From assembly GCA_964434165.1 (NCBI GenBank), contig CAYSUS010000030.1, positions 9,478 to 73,477 on the forward strand: a stretch of 64,000 bases of DNA, written 5' to 3'. Shown piece by piece: positions 1 through 8,510 of this stretch (the stretch's first letter is position 1; each line of letters begins with the position of its first letter). This DNA is from CAYSUS01 sp964434165 (GTDB lineage Bacteria; Planctomycetota; Planctomycetia; Pirellulales; Thermoguttaceae). The translations under genes and the position numbers were made by a program. The notes under the pieces are model-generated. The model did no database searches and was not told the DNA's origin. It saw nothing but the letters and a program-made list of their open reading frames with translations.

Positions 1-1910
1 AGCGCGGCCCCGTTGCCGCGGGTACCCGAGGGTCCGTACAGGAACTCGATGTCCAGCAGCTCCTTCTCCACGAGCGAATCGACGAAGCTCGGGAGGTAGC
101 CGGTCGGCAGCAGCGTCGCGCCGTTGCGGAAGTTGAAGATGTCGGTGATGGTGATCCGCTCCAAGTCGGGATCGTAGCGGCTGACCTCCGAGACCTGGGT
201 CACCACGCGCCGCCCGCCGGGCAGCCGGCTGATGTGTACGATCACGTCCAGGGCCGAGGCCAACTGGCGGTGGATCGACGTGATGGGCAGGTCGGCGGCC
301 ATCAGCATGAGGACCTCCAGGCGCTCGATCACCTCCAGGGCGCTGTTGGCGTGGACCGTGGTCATCGACCCGTCGTGCCCGGTGTTCATGGCCTGGACCA
401 TGTCCAGGGCCTCGCCGCCGCGGCACTCGCCCACGATCACGCGGTCGGGACGCATGCGCAGGGAGTTCTTCACCAGATCGCGGATCGTGTAGGCCCCCTT
501 GCCCTCCACGTTGGGCGGCTTCGACTCCAGCGTCACCACGTGCTCCTGGTGGAGGCGGAGCTCGGTGGTGTCCTCGATGGTGACGATCCGGTCCTTGTAC
601 GGGATGAAGCTGCTGAGCACGTTGAGCATCGTGGTCTTGCCCGTCCCCGTCCCCCCGCTGACGAGGATGTTGCGGCGGTCGATCACGCACGAGCGGAGGA
701 ACTGGGCCGCGGCCGTGGTCATGCTCCCCAGCTCGATCAGGTCGTCCATGGTCAGGCGCTGGATGGGGAACTTGCGGATCGTCAGGCAGGGGCCGCGCGT
801 GGCCAGCGGCGGGATGATCGCGTTGACGCGCGAGCCGTCGGGCAGCCGGGCGTCGACCAGCGGCTGGCTCTTGTCGATCCGCCGGCCCACCTGGGCCACG
901 ATCCGCTCGATGATCGCCTCGGTCACCTTGTCCGAGATGAACCGCCGCCCCGACCGCTCGATCAGCCCGTCGCGCTCCACGTAGATCTGGTCGCTCCTGA
1001 CGACCATGATCTCCGTGACCGTGGGCGCGCGGATCAGGTCCTGAAGCGGCCCGAACCCGAAGATCGTGTCCTTCAGGTCCTTCTTGAGCATCCGCAGCAC
1101 GATGTACTTGCGGAGCTCGGCGTGCAGGTGCGGGCGCACGAGGTGGAAGAAGTCGTTGAAGCGGGCCTCGACCCGCTGCACCTGCGCGCTGGAATCGCGG
1201 CACTCGTGCAGGCTCAGGCGCTCGCGGAGGAACTGCAGGAGGCCGTGCAGCTCGGCCTCGCGCTCGGGCACCAGCGTGGCCGGCACGTCGAACTCGTTGA
1301 CGGTCAGCGCGGCCAGGTCGAAGTACTCGTCGCGCCCCGCGTCCATGATCAACTGGTTGACCAAGAGGTCGCGGAGCACCAGCCCGGTGATCTCGTCCAA
1401 CAGCGCCTCGTTCTGCTTGCCGAACACGGCCAGCTCGCGGCACACGTCCTCGATGTTGTTCTCCAGAAGCAGGATCGCTTCGGCGTCGCCCGCCCGGTTC
1501 GACTCGAACTCCAGGAGGTCCAGTCGCTCCAGGAGCTTCTTGTGGATCCGCAGCTCCAGGTCGGCCATGATCGAGCGGAGGTGGGCCTCCAGCTCGCCGC
1601 GCGTGACCACCGCCGCCTTTTCGGCCTCGAAGGTGAGCGTGAACGGCCAGATGCGGACCTTGGTGCCGGGGTCGAACACGGCCGTCTGCCCGCCCAGCAC
1701 CTCCTCCTCGCCCACCAGGCAGCTGTTCAGGCCGACGTTCTCCAGGTACAGGCGCCCGTCGTGGATGCGCACCACGGCGTGCCGCCGCGAGACGAGCGGG
1801 CTCTGCAGCACGACCTGGTTGTCCGCGTCGCGCCCGATGGCGATCTCGGTCGAGTTGGCCTCGACCATTGAGCGCCGGCTCTCGTTGATCTTGTTGTACC
1901 AGACTTTCAT
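1..1910 (-). CDS. cpaF: FHA domain-CpaF/TadA-type secretion ATPase (partial)
   Basis: The reading frame is open from an ATG at 1910 to the window edge, so the C-terminus is missing. By the family's usual layout only a few residues should be lost. An N-terminal forkhead-associated domain (about residues 14-100, with GRDADN and SRRHAVV) is followed by a CpaF ATPase. The ATPase shows Walker A GGTGTGKTT near residue 418, an Asp box (TIEDTTEL), SLRMRPDRVIVGECRGGEA and the His box GHDGSMTTVHANS. It should power Tad/Flp pilus assembly at the inner membrane. The FHA domain suggests control by phosphothreonine-containing partners; that is inference. It is the last gene visible in the minus-strand Tad operon, 40 bp after cpaB. 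A second CpaF lacking FHA starts the same operon. Confidence 0.93.
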   Translation of the reverse strand, partial: MKVWYNKINESRRSMVEANSTEIAIGRDADNQVVLQSPLVSRRHAVVRIHDGRLYLENVGLNSCLVGEEEVLGGQTAVFDPGTKVRIWPFTLTFEAEKAAVVTRGELEAHLRSIMADLELRIHKKLLERLDLLEFESNRAGDAEAILLLENNIEDVCRELAVFGKQNEALLDEITGLVLRDLLVNQLIMDAGRDEYFDLAALTVNEFDVPATLVPEREAELHGLLQFLRERLSLHECRDSSAQVQRVEARFNDFFHLVRPHLHAELRKYIVLRMLKKDLKDTIFGFGPLQDLIRAPTVTEIMVVRSDQIYVERDGLIERSGRRFISDKVTEAIIERIVAQVGRRIDKSQPLVDARLPDGSRVNAIIPPLATRGPCLTIRKFPIQRLTMDDLIELGSMTTAAAQFLRSCVIDRRNILVSGGTGTGKTTMLNVLSSFIPYKDRIVTIEDTTELRLHQEHVVTLESKPPNVEGKGAYTIRDLVKNSLRMRPDRVIVGECRGGEALDMVQAMNTGHDGSMTTVHANSALEVIERLEVLMLMAADLPITSIHRQLASALDVIVHISRLPGGRRVVTQVSEVSRYDPDLERITITDIFNFRNGATLLPTGYLPSFVDSLVEKELLDIEFLYGPSGTRGNGAA

Positions 1911-1950
1911 GGTCCGCGTTTCACCTCGCCGCGGCGGGGCCCGGAACGGC

Positions 1951-2760
1951 TCACTTCCTGTCCGCCTCGTTGGGACGCATCAGCACGGTCATCTGCCGGG
2001 CGGTGGTCTGGTTGAGGAGGTTCCAGAGCCGCTGGGCCTTCTCCTCCAGCACCAGCTCCTTGACCGTCACGTCGCGCCCGGTCTTAAGGTCCTTGCGCTT
2101 CACGTCCACGTAACGCATCTTCACGCTCACCGTGATGACGTTCTCCTGCGTGGGCGACATGCCCTTGGCCCGCATCGGATCGAGGTCGCCCAGCCGGTTG
2201 CCCAGGGCGAGGATCTTGAACGGGCCGATGATCTCCACCGAGGACCGCGGGCCCGTCAAGGCTTCGCCGTTCGACCCCGACTCCATCGCCGGCGTGGGAA
2301 CGCCCGCGGTCGAGACCATGAAGTCCACCAGGTCCCCCGGGTTGAACAGCGACGCGATGAAGCCCTTCGTGGTGATCGGCACGCACATCCCGCGCTCTTC
2401 CTCGTTCTCGCCCAGGGTCTCGCTCCACCGCAGCGTCTCCGGCGGCGTGCGCAGGTCCTCGCGCAGAAGCAGCGAGCCGCCCGTCAGCGTCCGGTTCACG
2501 GGCAGGGCCTTCACCGTCCCCTTCTCCGACCACAGGAAGGCGAAGTCGCGGAGGTTGCCCACGTTGATCGAGGGAATGTCCACCGGCGCCAGGTGCCCGT
2601 CCGTGAGACGCTCGCCGGCGTTGACCGTCGCGTCGGGCGCGATGCCCACGAACTGGACGATCTCCAGGTCGCTGGAGCGCGACTGGAGATAGGCCCAGTT
2701 GAACAGGGCCCCCGCGATGCCCAGCCCCAAGGCCAGGATGAGACCTTGAATGCCTTTCAT
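1951..2760 (-). CDS. cpaB: Flp pilus assembly protein CpaB (SAF domain)
   Basis: This 269-residue protein has an N-terminal membrane anchor (residues 5-24, GLILALGLGIAGALF). A SAF-type region follows at about residues 36-110, then an RcpC/CpaB-like region with the IPITTKG-type segment (here VPITTKGF) and a C-terminal stretch rich in basic and acidic residues. CpaB is a periplasmic partner of the Tad secretin. Its ATG overlaps the stop of the upstream gene as ATGA (2757-2760), which indicates translational coupling. Position between TadE-like and CpaF genes fits the family. The secretin CpaC itself is not in the window and may lie beyond the left edge. Confidence 0.88.
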   Translation of the reverse strand: MKGIQGLILALGLGIAGALFNWAYLQSRSSDLEIVQFVGIAPDATVNAGERLTDGHLAPVDIPSINVGNLRDFAFLWSEKGTVKALPVNRTLTGGSLLLREDLRTPPETLRWSETLGENEEERGMCVPITTKGFIASLFNPGDLVDFMVSTAGVPTPAMESGSNGEALTGPRSSVEIIGPFKILALGNRLGDLDPMRAKGMSPTQENVITVSVKMRYVDVKRKDLKTGRDVTVKELVLEEKAQRLWNLLNQTTARQMTVLMRPNEADRK

Positions 2761-3758
2761 AAGCGGTCACCTTCGTGTGAGGAAGCGGCACCGGGCGAGC
2801 GGATCAACAGGCCGCTCAATCCGCCGTGGCGGTCGGTCCCGAAGCGCACGTCGATCGAGCCCTCTTCCGGGCGCGAGAAGCGCGCGGACCACGCCGCGTC
2901 GGACTTCAGCCACCCCAGCGCCGAGGTCCAGCCTTCGTTGCGGAACCACTGGTCGTAGAACTGCATCCACGTCTCCGGACGGAACGGGCCTCGGAACGCG
3001 GTCATCTCGCCGCCTCCGGCCACGCGCATGGAGAGAATCCGTCGGCTCTCGGGGGGAAGCGGCGTCTCGGACGACGCGGAAGGCCCCCCCGGCGCTGCCC
3101 CGGCCTGCTGAAACGAATACACCGTCCAGCCCTGGCTGGCCGAAGGGACAGCTACTGCCCAGGTTACCACGCGGCGACCCCCTTCGGCAACTGGCTGCCC
3201 CCCGTCAGGGCCCGCCGAGCGGGGCAGCTCGCGCACGCCGGCCGCCATCAGCAGATCGTCGTCCACGCGGTGGACTTGCCAGCGTCCCGGCTCCTCGGCG
3301 ACCGGGTCGCGCGGCGAAAGCCACGCCAGGAGCAGCTTCTCGGCCTCGCCGGGGGTATCGGTCGTAGGGGTCGCGCCTTCGACCCCCTGGCGGCAAACGG
3401 CCACCAGGGCCTCCTCGGCTACCGCCCGCGGACCGGCTACCTCGCGGCGGCGCATCACCCATCGCGTCTGGCCGAAGCGCAGCGCGTGCTCGGCCATGGG
3501 GCTGCCCAGCGCGGCGGGGTCCGCCGCCGGGCCGGCCGGCGAACGGGCCGCGGCGGAGCCGTCGTCGGCCCGCCACCACACCAGCACCTGCCGTCCGAAT
3601 CCCAGCGCGGCGACGAGCACAACGCCCGTCATCAGCAGGTTCGTGGCCCAGGTGGTGATGCGTCGGGAGAGCTGGGGGAGGGTGAGCGGCCGGCGCGGGG
3701 GGCGGGACGGAGCGGTTCGCGCCTCCTCGGGCTCCGGCTCAGGGCGCGTCGAGTGCAT
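2757..3758 (-). CDS. Single-pass membrane protein of the Tad operon, function unknown
   Basis: This 333-residue protein has a proline- and arginine-rich cytoplasmic start, one membrane segment at about residues 38-56 (TNLLMTGVVLVAALGFG), and a long exported domain of about 270 residues with no motif I recognise. It overlaps the upstream TadE-like gene by 20 bp and cpaB by 4 bp, so it is clearly cotranscribed with the pilus genes. A role as a Tad accessory or scaffold protein is inferred from position only. Confidence 0.75.
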   Translation of the reverse strand: MHSTRPEPEPEEARTAPSRPPRRPLTLPQLSRRITTWATNLLMTGVVLVAALGFGRQVLVWWRADDGSAAARSPAGPAADPAALGSPMAEHALRFGQTRWVMRRREVAGPRAVAEEALVAVCRQGVEGATPTTDTPGEAEKLLLAWLSPRDPVAEEPGRWQVHRVDDDLLMAAGVRELPRSAGPDGGQPVAEGGRRVVTWAVAVPSASQGWTVYSFQQAGAAPGGPSASSETPLPPESRRILSMRVAGGGEMTAFRGPFRPETWMQFYDQWFRNEGWTSALGWLKSDAAWSARFSRPEEGSIDVRFGTDRHGGLSGLLIRSPGAASSHEGDRL

Positions 3759-4746
3759 TCTCCCACTGTTCCATCAACTGGATCTTCTTCTGAAGCGCGG
3801 CGATCTCTCCAGGCGAGGGGGGCGCGTCCCCGTCCCACGGGTTCAGCAGGCGATTCAACACTCGCTGGTACATGTTCTTGAACGCCCTGGCGACCTTTCT
3901 GGCCACGTTGGGGATCCGGTCCTCCACCAGCCGGTCCACTCTCTCCTGGGCGACCTCGTGGTCCAGACTGCAGAAGCGATCCATCCCGGGATGGAAATCG
4001 GGCGCCTCGCCGATGTACCAACCGTACATCGGATGCGGGGGGAACATCCTGTGGTAGTACTGCCACTCCGGGTCGTTATCCAGAATCTGGAGCACGGGGA
4101 GGTCGGGGTTCTCGAGGATCGCGTGGACCGCGTTCATGTAGGCCGTGACCAGGGCCGGGTCGGCCTTGTCCAGCTCGTAGAGCACGGGGATGCGGCGGTC
4201 CACATTGTGCGAAAGCCCCATGCGCGAGAACTGCCACGCGTCGTCGAGCAGCGGGCACTGCGCGCGCGTGTGGAACTGGCCCAGCGACGAGAGCATGGGC
4301 CACTCGCGGCTCAGACTGGCCGTGCCGCGGCGGGCCCCGCGCGCCGGGTTGAGCAGGTTGTTGTTGACGATCGCGCCCCGGGGGAGCTGTCCGCGGGCCA
4401 CCGGGTGGTTCATGCGCGAATCGTCGAGCTCCTCGATGTTCGACGTCCCGCCCACCCCGCGGCTGCCCGGCCAGGAGACCCACCGCGGCTCGGGATCGCG
4501 CAAGTGGTCGGGCACGGCTGCGACGTGGACCCACGGCTTGGGGAAGATGCCCTCGCTTCGCGGCCAGCGGTTGGCCCAGGCCTCGTGACGCGCCACGGTC
4601 AGGCACCGCACCTTCCACGCGGCGAAGGTCCCGAAGTTGACCATCAGGGCCATCAGCGAGAGCAGGATCGGCAGGCAAAGGACCATCTCCAGCGTGGAGA
4701 GGCCGCGCCGCTGTGCGGTCCGCCTGGCTCCGGGCGTGTTCGTCAT
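3739..4746 (-). CDS. TadE-like pseudopilin, long form
   Basis: The 335-residue protein begins with a type IV prepilin-like leader: basic residues, then RRG followed by LSTLEMVLCLPILLSLMALM, giving Glu at +5 after the expected cleavage site. This is the TadE/TadF class of pseudopilin N-terminus. The remaining roughly 290 residues are exported and unusually long for TadE. They carry several Trp and Pro-rich segments and a charged helical C-terminus. It lies between the TadG-like gene and the membrane protein at 2757-3758, with a 20-bp overlap. It probably contributes to Tad pilus assembly after processing by the prepilin peptidase at 7365-7988. Confidence 0.8.
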   Translation of the reverse strand: MTNTPGARRTAQRRGLSTLEMVLCLPILLSLMALMVNFGTFAAWKVRCLTVARHEAWANRWPRSEGIFPKPWVHVAAVPDHLRDPEPRWVSWPGSRGVGGTSNIEELDDSRMNHPVARGQLPRGAIVNNNLLNPARGARRGTASLSREWPMLSSLGQFHTRAQCPLLDDAWQFSRMGLSHNVDRRIPVLYELDKADPALVTAYMNAVHAILENPDLPVLQILDNDPEWQYYHRMFPPHPMYGWYIGEAPDFHPGMDRFCSLDHEVAQERVDRLVEDRIPNVARKVARAFKNMYQRVLNRLLNPWDGDAPPSPGEIAALQKKIQLMEQWENALDAP

Positions 4747-4786
4747 GGCTTGGTTCCTTGGGGAAGCCTGCCGCTTGCGGCTGCGG

Positions 4787-6340
4787 TCAGTGCGGGCTGA
4801 TCCTCACGATGTCCTGCGTGGCCAGTCCGCCCAGGTTGGGAGGCTCAAACCCGGTGCCGTCCTCCGCCGAGGTCGGGGGTCTCGCCTGGAGGATCTCGGC
4901 CAGGCGCTCGTGCGTGGCCGGCACCAGTTGCACAGTCCAGCGCTGGTTGAACAGCGACCAGGCCGAGCTGCGATTCGGCTCGTACTTCACGTCGTACTCA
5001 CCGGACCCTGTATCCGGATCGGGGTCGCCCGGCTTGGGAATCCATTGGATGTCGCCCGGCACGCCTCCCAGGTTCGCCCGGTCCGACGCGCCGTAGTGGT
5101 CCCAAACCCACACGAGGCGCAAACGCGGCACGAACACGCGGACCTGGGCGTAGGCCAGGCAGTCGCCTTCCAGGGGTTGACGGTAAACGCCGGGCATCAT
5201 CTGGGGCACGGGCTTCCAATACACGGCGCCCACGAACGAGAAGTCCGTGTCCAGGTGCGCGGTGCCGTCGCGCCCGCCGTCGGGATGCGGGGGGAGCGAG
5301 TCGGCCTGCGTGCGGAGCATGTGGGGCAGGTTGCTGTAGGGATACTCCTCCAGCAGGCGCCTGAGCTGCCCGCACGTGAAGCCTCTCCAGAGCCCGAGCC
5401 CGCGCGAGCCTCTCCTCTCGTAGTAGTGTCGCACCGGATGCCCGAAGCCGCACATCTTCGCGTACAGGTCGAAGACGGCGAGGGCCTCGTTGTTCCAGTG
5501 GTCGAGGTACGTTTCGGCATGCTGCTTGCGAAACCCGCGGGCCTTCTCCACGTAATCCGCGCCGGCCGCACCCGACTCCAGGACCGGATCGACGACCGGG
5601 AGGACGCGGTCGATCGGGCTTCCGCCGCCGGCCACGGGCGTGACGTTCGTGCGCCAGAGGACGCCCAGCATCTCGCCGCGCCCGAAGTCCGGCTCGCCGT
5701 TGCGCCGGGCGATCTCCATGGTGGCCTGCTGGGCCACGTCGGGGATCGCCCCCACCACGGCCCGCTGGTACTCGGGGATCATCTCGTAGCGGAGGATGTC
5801 CTCCAGCAGCGGCAGGATGGCCTCGCTGGCGCTGGCCGCCCAGTTGCTGAAGGCCAGCACGAGTTGCTGTTCCTTGGGGAGCTTGCGGATGATCGCCCCT
5901 TCCAGGGCGCGGAAGGGCGGGGCGATGCGCTCGCGGTGGGGGTCGGGCGGGGCCTTGGCGAAGTCGGGGGCCATGTCGGCCCAGGCGGCGAGGATCTCGG
6001 GCGCATAGGGCTCGCCGTTGCGGTCGCGGGCCTCGCGCATGAACGCCGTCAGCGCGAACACGTCGCACATCAGGTGGTTGGAGAAGGCCAGGGTGTTCAA
6101 GCCGCGGGCGATCACCAGGCCGCCCGACCAGGACGCGCTGTCCGCCGCGTTCTGCATGCGGATCTTGCCGTCCACCTGCCGGCCCACGTTCATCACCATG
6201 CCCAGGAGCATGGTCAGGAGCATGAAGGCGAACACCGAGACCAGGGTGATCGCCCCGTCCTCGTCGCGATGCAGGCGGCGGGGGAGCCCGCGCAGCGAGG
6301 CCAACAGGCCCTGCGGCCGCTTAGTAGATGAGCTGGTCAT
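4787..6340 (-). CDS. tadG: TadG-like pilus assembly protein
   Basis: The start was taken at 6340 (MTSSSTKR), giving 517 residues. Longer frames would run deep into the upstream gene. The N-terminal region has the TadG hallmark: HRDEDGAITLVSVFAFMLLTMLLG, then a polar segment ending NAADSASWSGG (about residues 30-75). The rest is a large exported region with no evident von Willebrand MIDAS motif. No clear ribosome-binding site precedes the start. The 20-bp overlap with the upstream TadE-like gene suggests coupled translation. The likely role is anchoring or assembling the Flp pilus in the envelope. Confidence 0.82.
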   Translation of the reverse strand: MTSSSTKRPQGLLASLRGLPRRLHRDEDGAITLVSVFAFMLLTMLLGMVMNVGRQVDGKIRMQNAADSASWSGGLVIARGLNTLAFSNHLMCDVFALTAFMREARDRNGEPYAPEILAAWADMAPDFAKAPPDPHRERIAPPFRALEGAIIRKLPKEQQLVLAFSNWAASASEAILPLLEDILRYEMIPEYQRAVVGAIPDVAQQATMEIARRNGEPDFGRGEMLGVLWRTNVTPVAGGGSPIDRVLPVVDPVLESGAAGADYVEKARGFRKQHAETYLDHWNNEALAVFDLYAKMCGFGHPVRHYYERRGSRGLGLWRGFTCGQLRRLLEEYPYSNLPHMLRTQADSLPPHPDGGRDGTAHLDTDFSFVGAVYWKPVPQMMPGVYRQPLEGDCLAYAQVRVFVPRLRLVWVWDHYGASDRANLGGVPGDIQWIPKPGDPDPDTGSGEYDVKYEPNRSSAWSLFNQRWTVQLVPATHERLAEILQARPPTSAEDGTGFEPPNLGGLATQDIVRISPH

Positions 6341-7322
6341 AGCGTACACTCGGTTCGAGGCCTTCGTTGCCCAGCGTGGCCGTCGCGGAGAGGGGATAGA
6401 CGTAAAGGCCGCGACCCCCGGCGTCCTCGCCCACGTTGCGGATTTGGTCCGCAACCTCATCGCGGCCCTCCGGCGGGGGCTCGGACTTGGCGAGGAACCT
6501 TCCCGGTCCGGGCAGCAGGGCGTACGCGTGGTGCACGGTCACGGTCACGTGGTCCTGCCAGCCGATCTCGTCGTCGCGGAACTGGTCGTAGTTCTTGTTG
6601 TACGGCTCCTGGTCGTACCACACCAAGGGCGGCTCGCGGTTGGAGTGGTAGACGCGCACCTCGACCGAGGTGGCCTCCATCGAATAGGCCAGCTTGGTCC
6701 GGAGGCGCGCGGGAATGCGGGGGTTGGCCCCGCCGTCGGCCGACATCGCCTGGTAGGCGTCCAACATCGGCTGGTACGGTCCCGACGGCTCGTCGCCGAT
6801 CCCCAGGTCGCGCGAGGGGCAGATGGGCATGCACGCGAAGACCGCGGCCGAAAGGATCTTCTCGTACTTCAGACCGCCCGGCTCGATGATGTAGGTCAAG
6901 CCTCCGTCGGCCGGGCCGAAACGGGGATCGGCCGGATCGAGGACCGGGAACACCTGATCCGGGGCGTCGGGATCGACCCTCCGCAGGCCAATGCAGTTGG
7001 CCGGCAGGTACTCGCCGGGGATGCGCGCCGGGATCCAGACCACGGCCGCCCGGGCCGCGGCGTAGGCCGCGTAGTGGACCACGACCGTGCCGATCATCAA
7101 CTGGCTGACCTGGATGATGAACAGCATGATCATCGTGAAGAAGGGGAGCACCAGCACGAAGGCCAGGCTCTGCACGGCCCCGCCCTGGTCACGGTGCAGG
7201 GCCCAAAGGCGGCTCAAGCGGAGCCGCGCGCCGCTGAGGTGGGCCAGGAGCCACGCCGCGGCGATCGAGGCCAGAAGCAGCCCCAGCCACGGCAGACACG
7301 CCATTACGACTGCGCGTCCCAT
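6321..7322 (-). CDS. TadE-like membrane protein with extra N-terminal helix
   Basis: This 333-residue protein has two membrane segments. The first is at residues 8-28 (ACLPWLGLLLASIAAAWLL). The second follows HRDQGG (AVQSLAFVLVLPFFTMIMLFI) and leads into the alanine-rich helix VVHYAAYAAARAAVVW typical of TadE/TadG proteins. A strong Shine-Dalgarno (AAGGAGG) lies 8 bp before the ATG at 7322. The exported domain contains four or more Cys residues, including a CxxxC pair. It belongs to the Tad operon between the peptidase and TadG. The extra first helix is unusual for TadE. Confidence 0.8.
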   Translation of the reverse strand: MGRAVVMACLPWLGLLLASIAAAWLLAHLSGARLRLSRLWALHRDQGGAVQSLAFVLVLPFFTMIMLFIIQVSQLMIGTVVVHYAAYAAARAAVVWIPARIPGEYLPANCIGLRRVDPDAPDQVFPVLDPADPRFGPADGGLTYIIEPGGLKYEKILSAAVFACMPICPSRDLGIGDEPSGPYQPMLDAYQAMSADGGANPRIPARLRTKLAYSMEATSVEVRVYHSNREPPLVWYDQEPYNKNYDQFRDDEIGWQDHVTVTVHHAYALLPGPGRFLAKSEPPPEGRDEVADQIRNVGEDAGGRGLYVYPLSATATLGNEGLEPSVRYDQLIY

Positions 7323-7364
7323 GGGTCACGCCTCCTTACCTCCGCAAAGGGCCTGGCCCCTCGC

Positions 7365-7988
7365 TTAGAGCATTCTCGACACCCCGGACTCGACGAGGAT
7401 TATGGCCGTCAAGGCGCTGGGCGCCAGAAACAGCCGCGTCTGGAGCTGGGCCCGCTCCTCCTCGGTAAGCGGGCTCCAGCTTCTCAGCCGCAAGGTCCAA
7501 ATCACCTGCCGCACCGCCCGTACTAAGAGGGTCACGGCCCCCACGCGCCATATCAGCACGACCAGGCCCATGGCTCCGCCCAACACGAACGTCCACAGCA
7601 TCGCCTCCAGTCCATCGACGGGGCCCAGAAAGGCCCCGAGCATGGCGATGAGCTTCACGTCGCCTCCCCCGATGGAGAAGAAGACAAAGCACGCCACCAT
7701 CACGAAGCCGCACAGCAGGAAGCCGAAGACGCTTTCGCTCAGGCCGATGTACCCCAGCGTGCGGGCAAGCCACTCCGGCTCCGCGCTCGTCCAGGCCACC
7801 AGCCCCTCGCCCGCCGCGTTGACGCCCAGCGCGCTGAGGATGCCGGTGTAGGTGGTCCAGTTGTGGATCGTATGACGCCGCACGTCCGTCACCGTGGCGA
7901 CTACAAGCAGCCCCAGCAACAGAACGGTGGCGAGCATGCGCGATCCGGGCAAGCGAGGTCTCGCGATCCTGCGACGGCAGCGGCCCAT
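7365..7988 (-). CDS. cpaA: Prepilin peptidase, A24 family (CpaA/TadV)
   Basis: This is a polytopic membrane protein with the two aspartates of type IV prepilin peptidases: TDVRRHTIHN near the N-terminus and GGGDVKLIAMLGAFLG in the middle. It lacks the N-terminal cysteine domain of PilD, as expected for the short Tad-specific enzymes. I chose the ATG at 7988 because GAGG sits 7 bp upstream. An alternative ATG at 7937 (MLATVLLL) would give a 190-residue protein without the basic leader. It should cleave the leaders of the Flp pilins and TadE-like proteins around it. Confidence 0.88.
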   Translation of the reverse strand: MGRCRRRIARPRLPGSRMLATVLLLGLLVVATVTDVRRHTIHNWTTYTGILSALGVNAAGEGLVAWTSAEPEWLARTLGYIGLSESVFGFLLCGFVMVACFVFFSIGGGDVKLIAMLGAFLGPVDGLEAMLWTFVLGGAMGLVVLIWRVGAVTLLVRAVRQVIWTLRLRSWSPLTEEERAQLQTRLFLAPSALTAIILVESGVSRML

Positions 7989-8017
7989 GCGCGCCTCGCA
8001 GGATCCCTTTCCGGCGA

Positions 8018-8209
8018 CTAGGTCTTCGCGTCGGTGGCGCCGGCCTCGAGCTCGTCCAGTCCCTCCTTGAAGTAGGCCTTGACCTGGGGCCACCCGATCT
8101 TGATCAGGAAGATCAGGATCGGCAGGGCGATCGCGCCGACGATCAGGATCGTCTCCAGGCTCACCGCCCCTTCTTCGTTGTTGTGGATCTTGCGGAGGAT
8201 GCTCAGCAT
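8018..8209 (-). CDS. flp: Flp-type pilin 1
   Basis: This short prepilin has 63 residues. A brief leader (MLSILRKIHNNEEG) is followed by a hydrophobic helix starting AVSLETILIVGAIALP, with Glu at +5 after the Gly, which is the prepilin-peptidase signature of Flp/Fap pilins. A good Shine-Dalgarno (AAGGAGA) is placed correctly for the ATG at 8209; longer frames from 8250 or 8368 lack this support. It lies in tandem with a second pilin and just upstream of the prepilin peptidase. It is probably the major subunit of the pilus. Confidence 0.85.
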   Translation of the reverse strand: MLSILRKIHNNEEGAVSLETILIVGAIALPILIFLIKIGWPQVKAYFKEGLDELEAGATDAKT

Positions 8210-8262
8210 GCGAAGTTCTCCTTGGGAAAGCAGGGACGTCTTCTCTGTCATCGAAGACCGGT

Positions 8263-8430
8263 CTATAGGAACGGCCATGCGACCAGCACGGCCACCATCT
8301 CGTAAGCCAAGCGCATGATCTTGGGGCCGGCGACCATGACGAAGGCCGCGATCGGCATGACCACGCACAGGATCAGCACGTAGTCGAGCGAAGCCGCGCC
8401 CCGTCGCCTTGTTCTTCCTCGCCGTGCCAT
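8263..8430 (-). CDS. Flp-type pilin 2 with Asp at +5
   Basis: This 55-residue protein starts at 8430 (MARRGRTRRRG). The basic leader is followed by a hydrophobic helix AASLDYVLILCVVMPIAAFV. The +5 position after the expected Gly cleavage site is Asp rather than the usual Glu. It has no extended C-terminal region, ending shortly after the helix. It is encoded directly after the cpaF-like gene and before pilin 1, so it may be a minor pilin or a diverged duplicate. An in-frame ATG further upstream would add a leader without motif support. Confidence 0.72.
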   Translation of the reverse strand: MARRGRTRRRGAASLDYVLILCVVMPIAAFVMVAGPKIMRLAYEMVAVLVAWPFL

Positions 8431-8510
8431 TGCTTTCACAGCCTCAACCTCAACCTTTCTCCGCGCTCCACTGCCCCCCATTCTAACTGCTATCGCGTCG
8501 CAAAGCGAGA

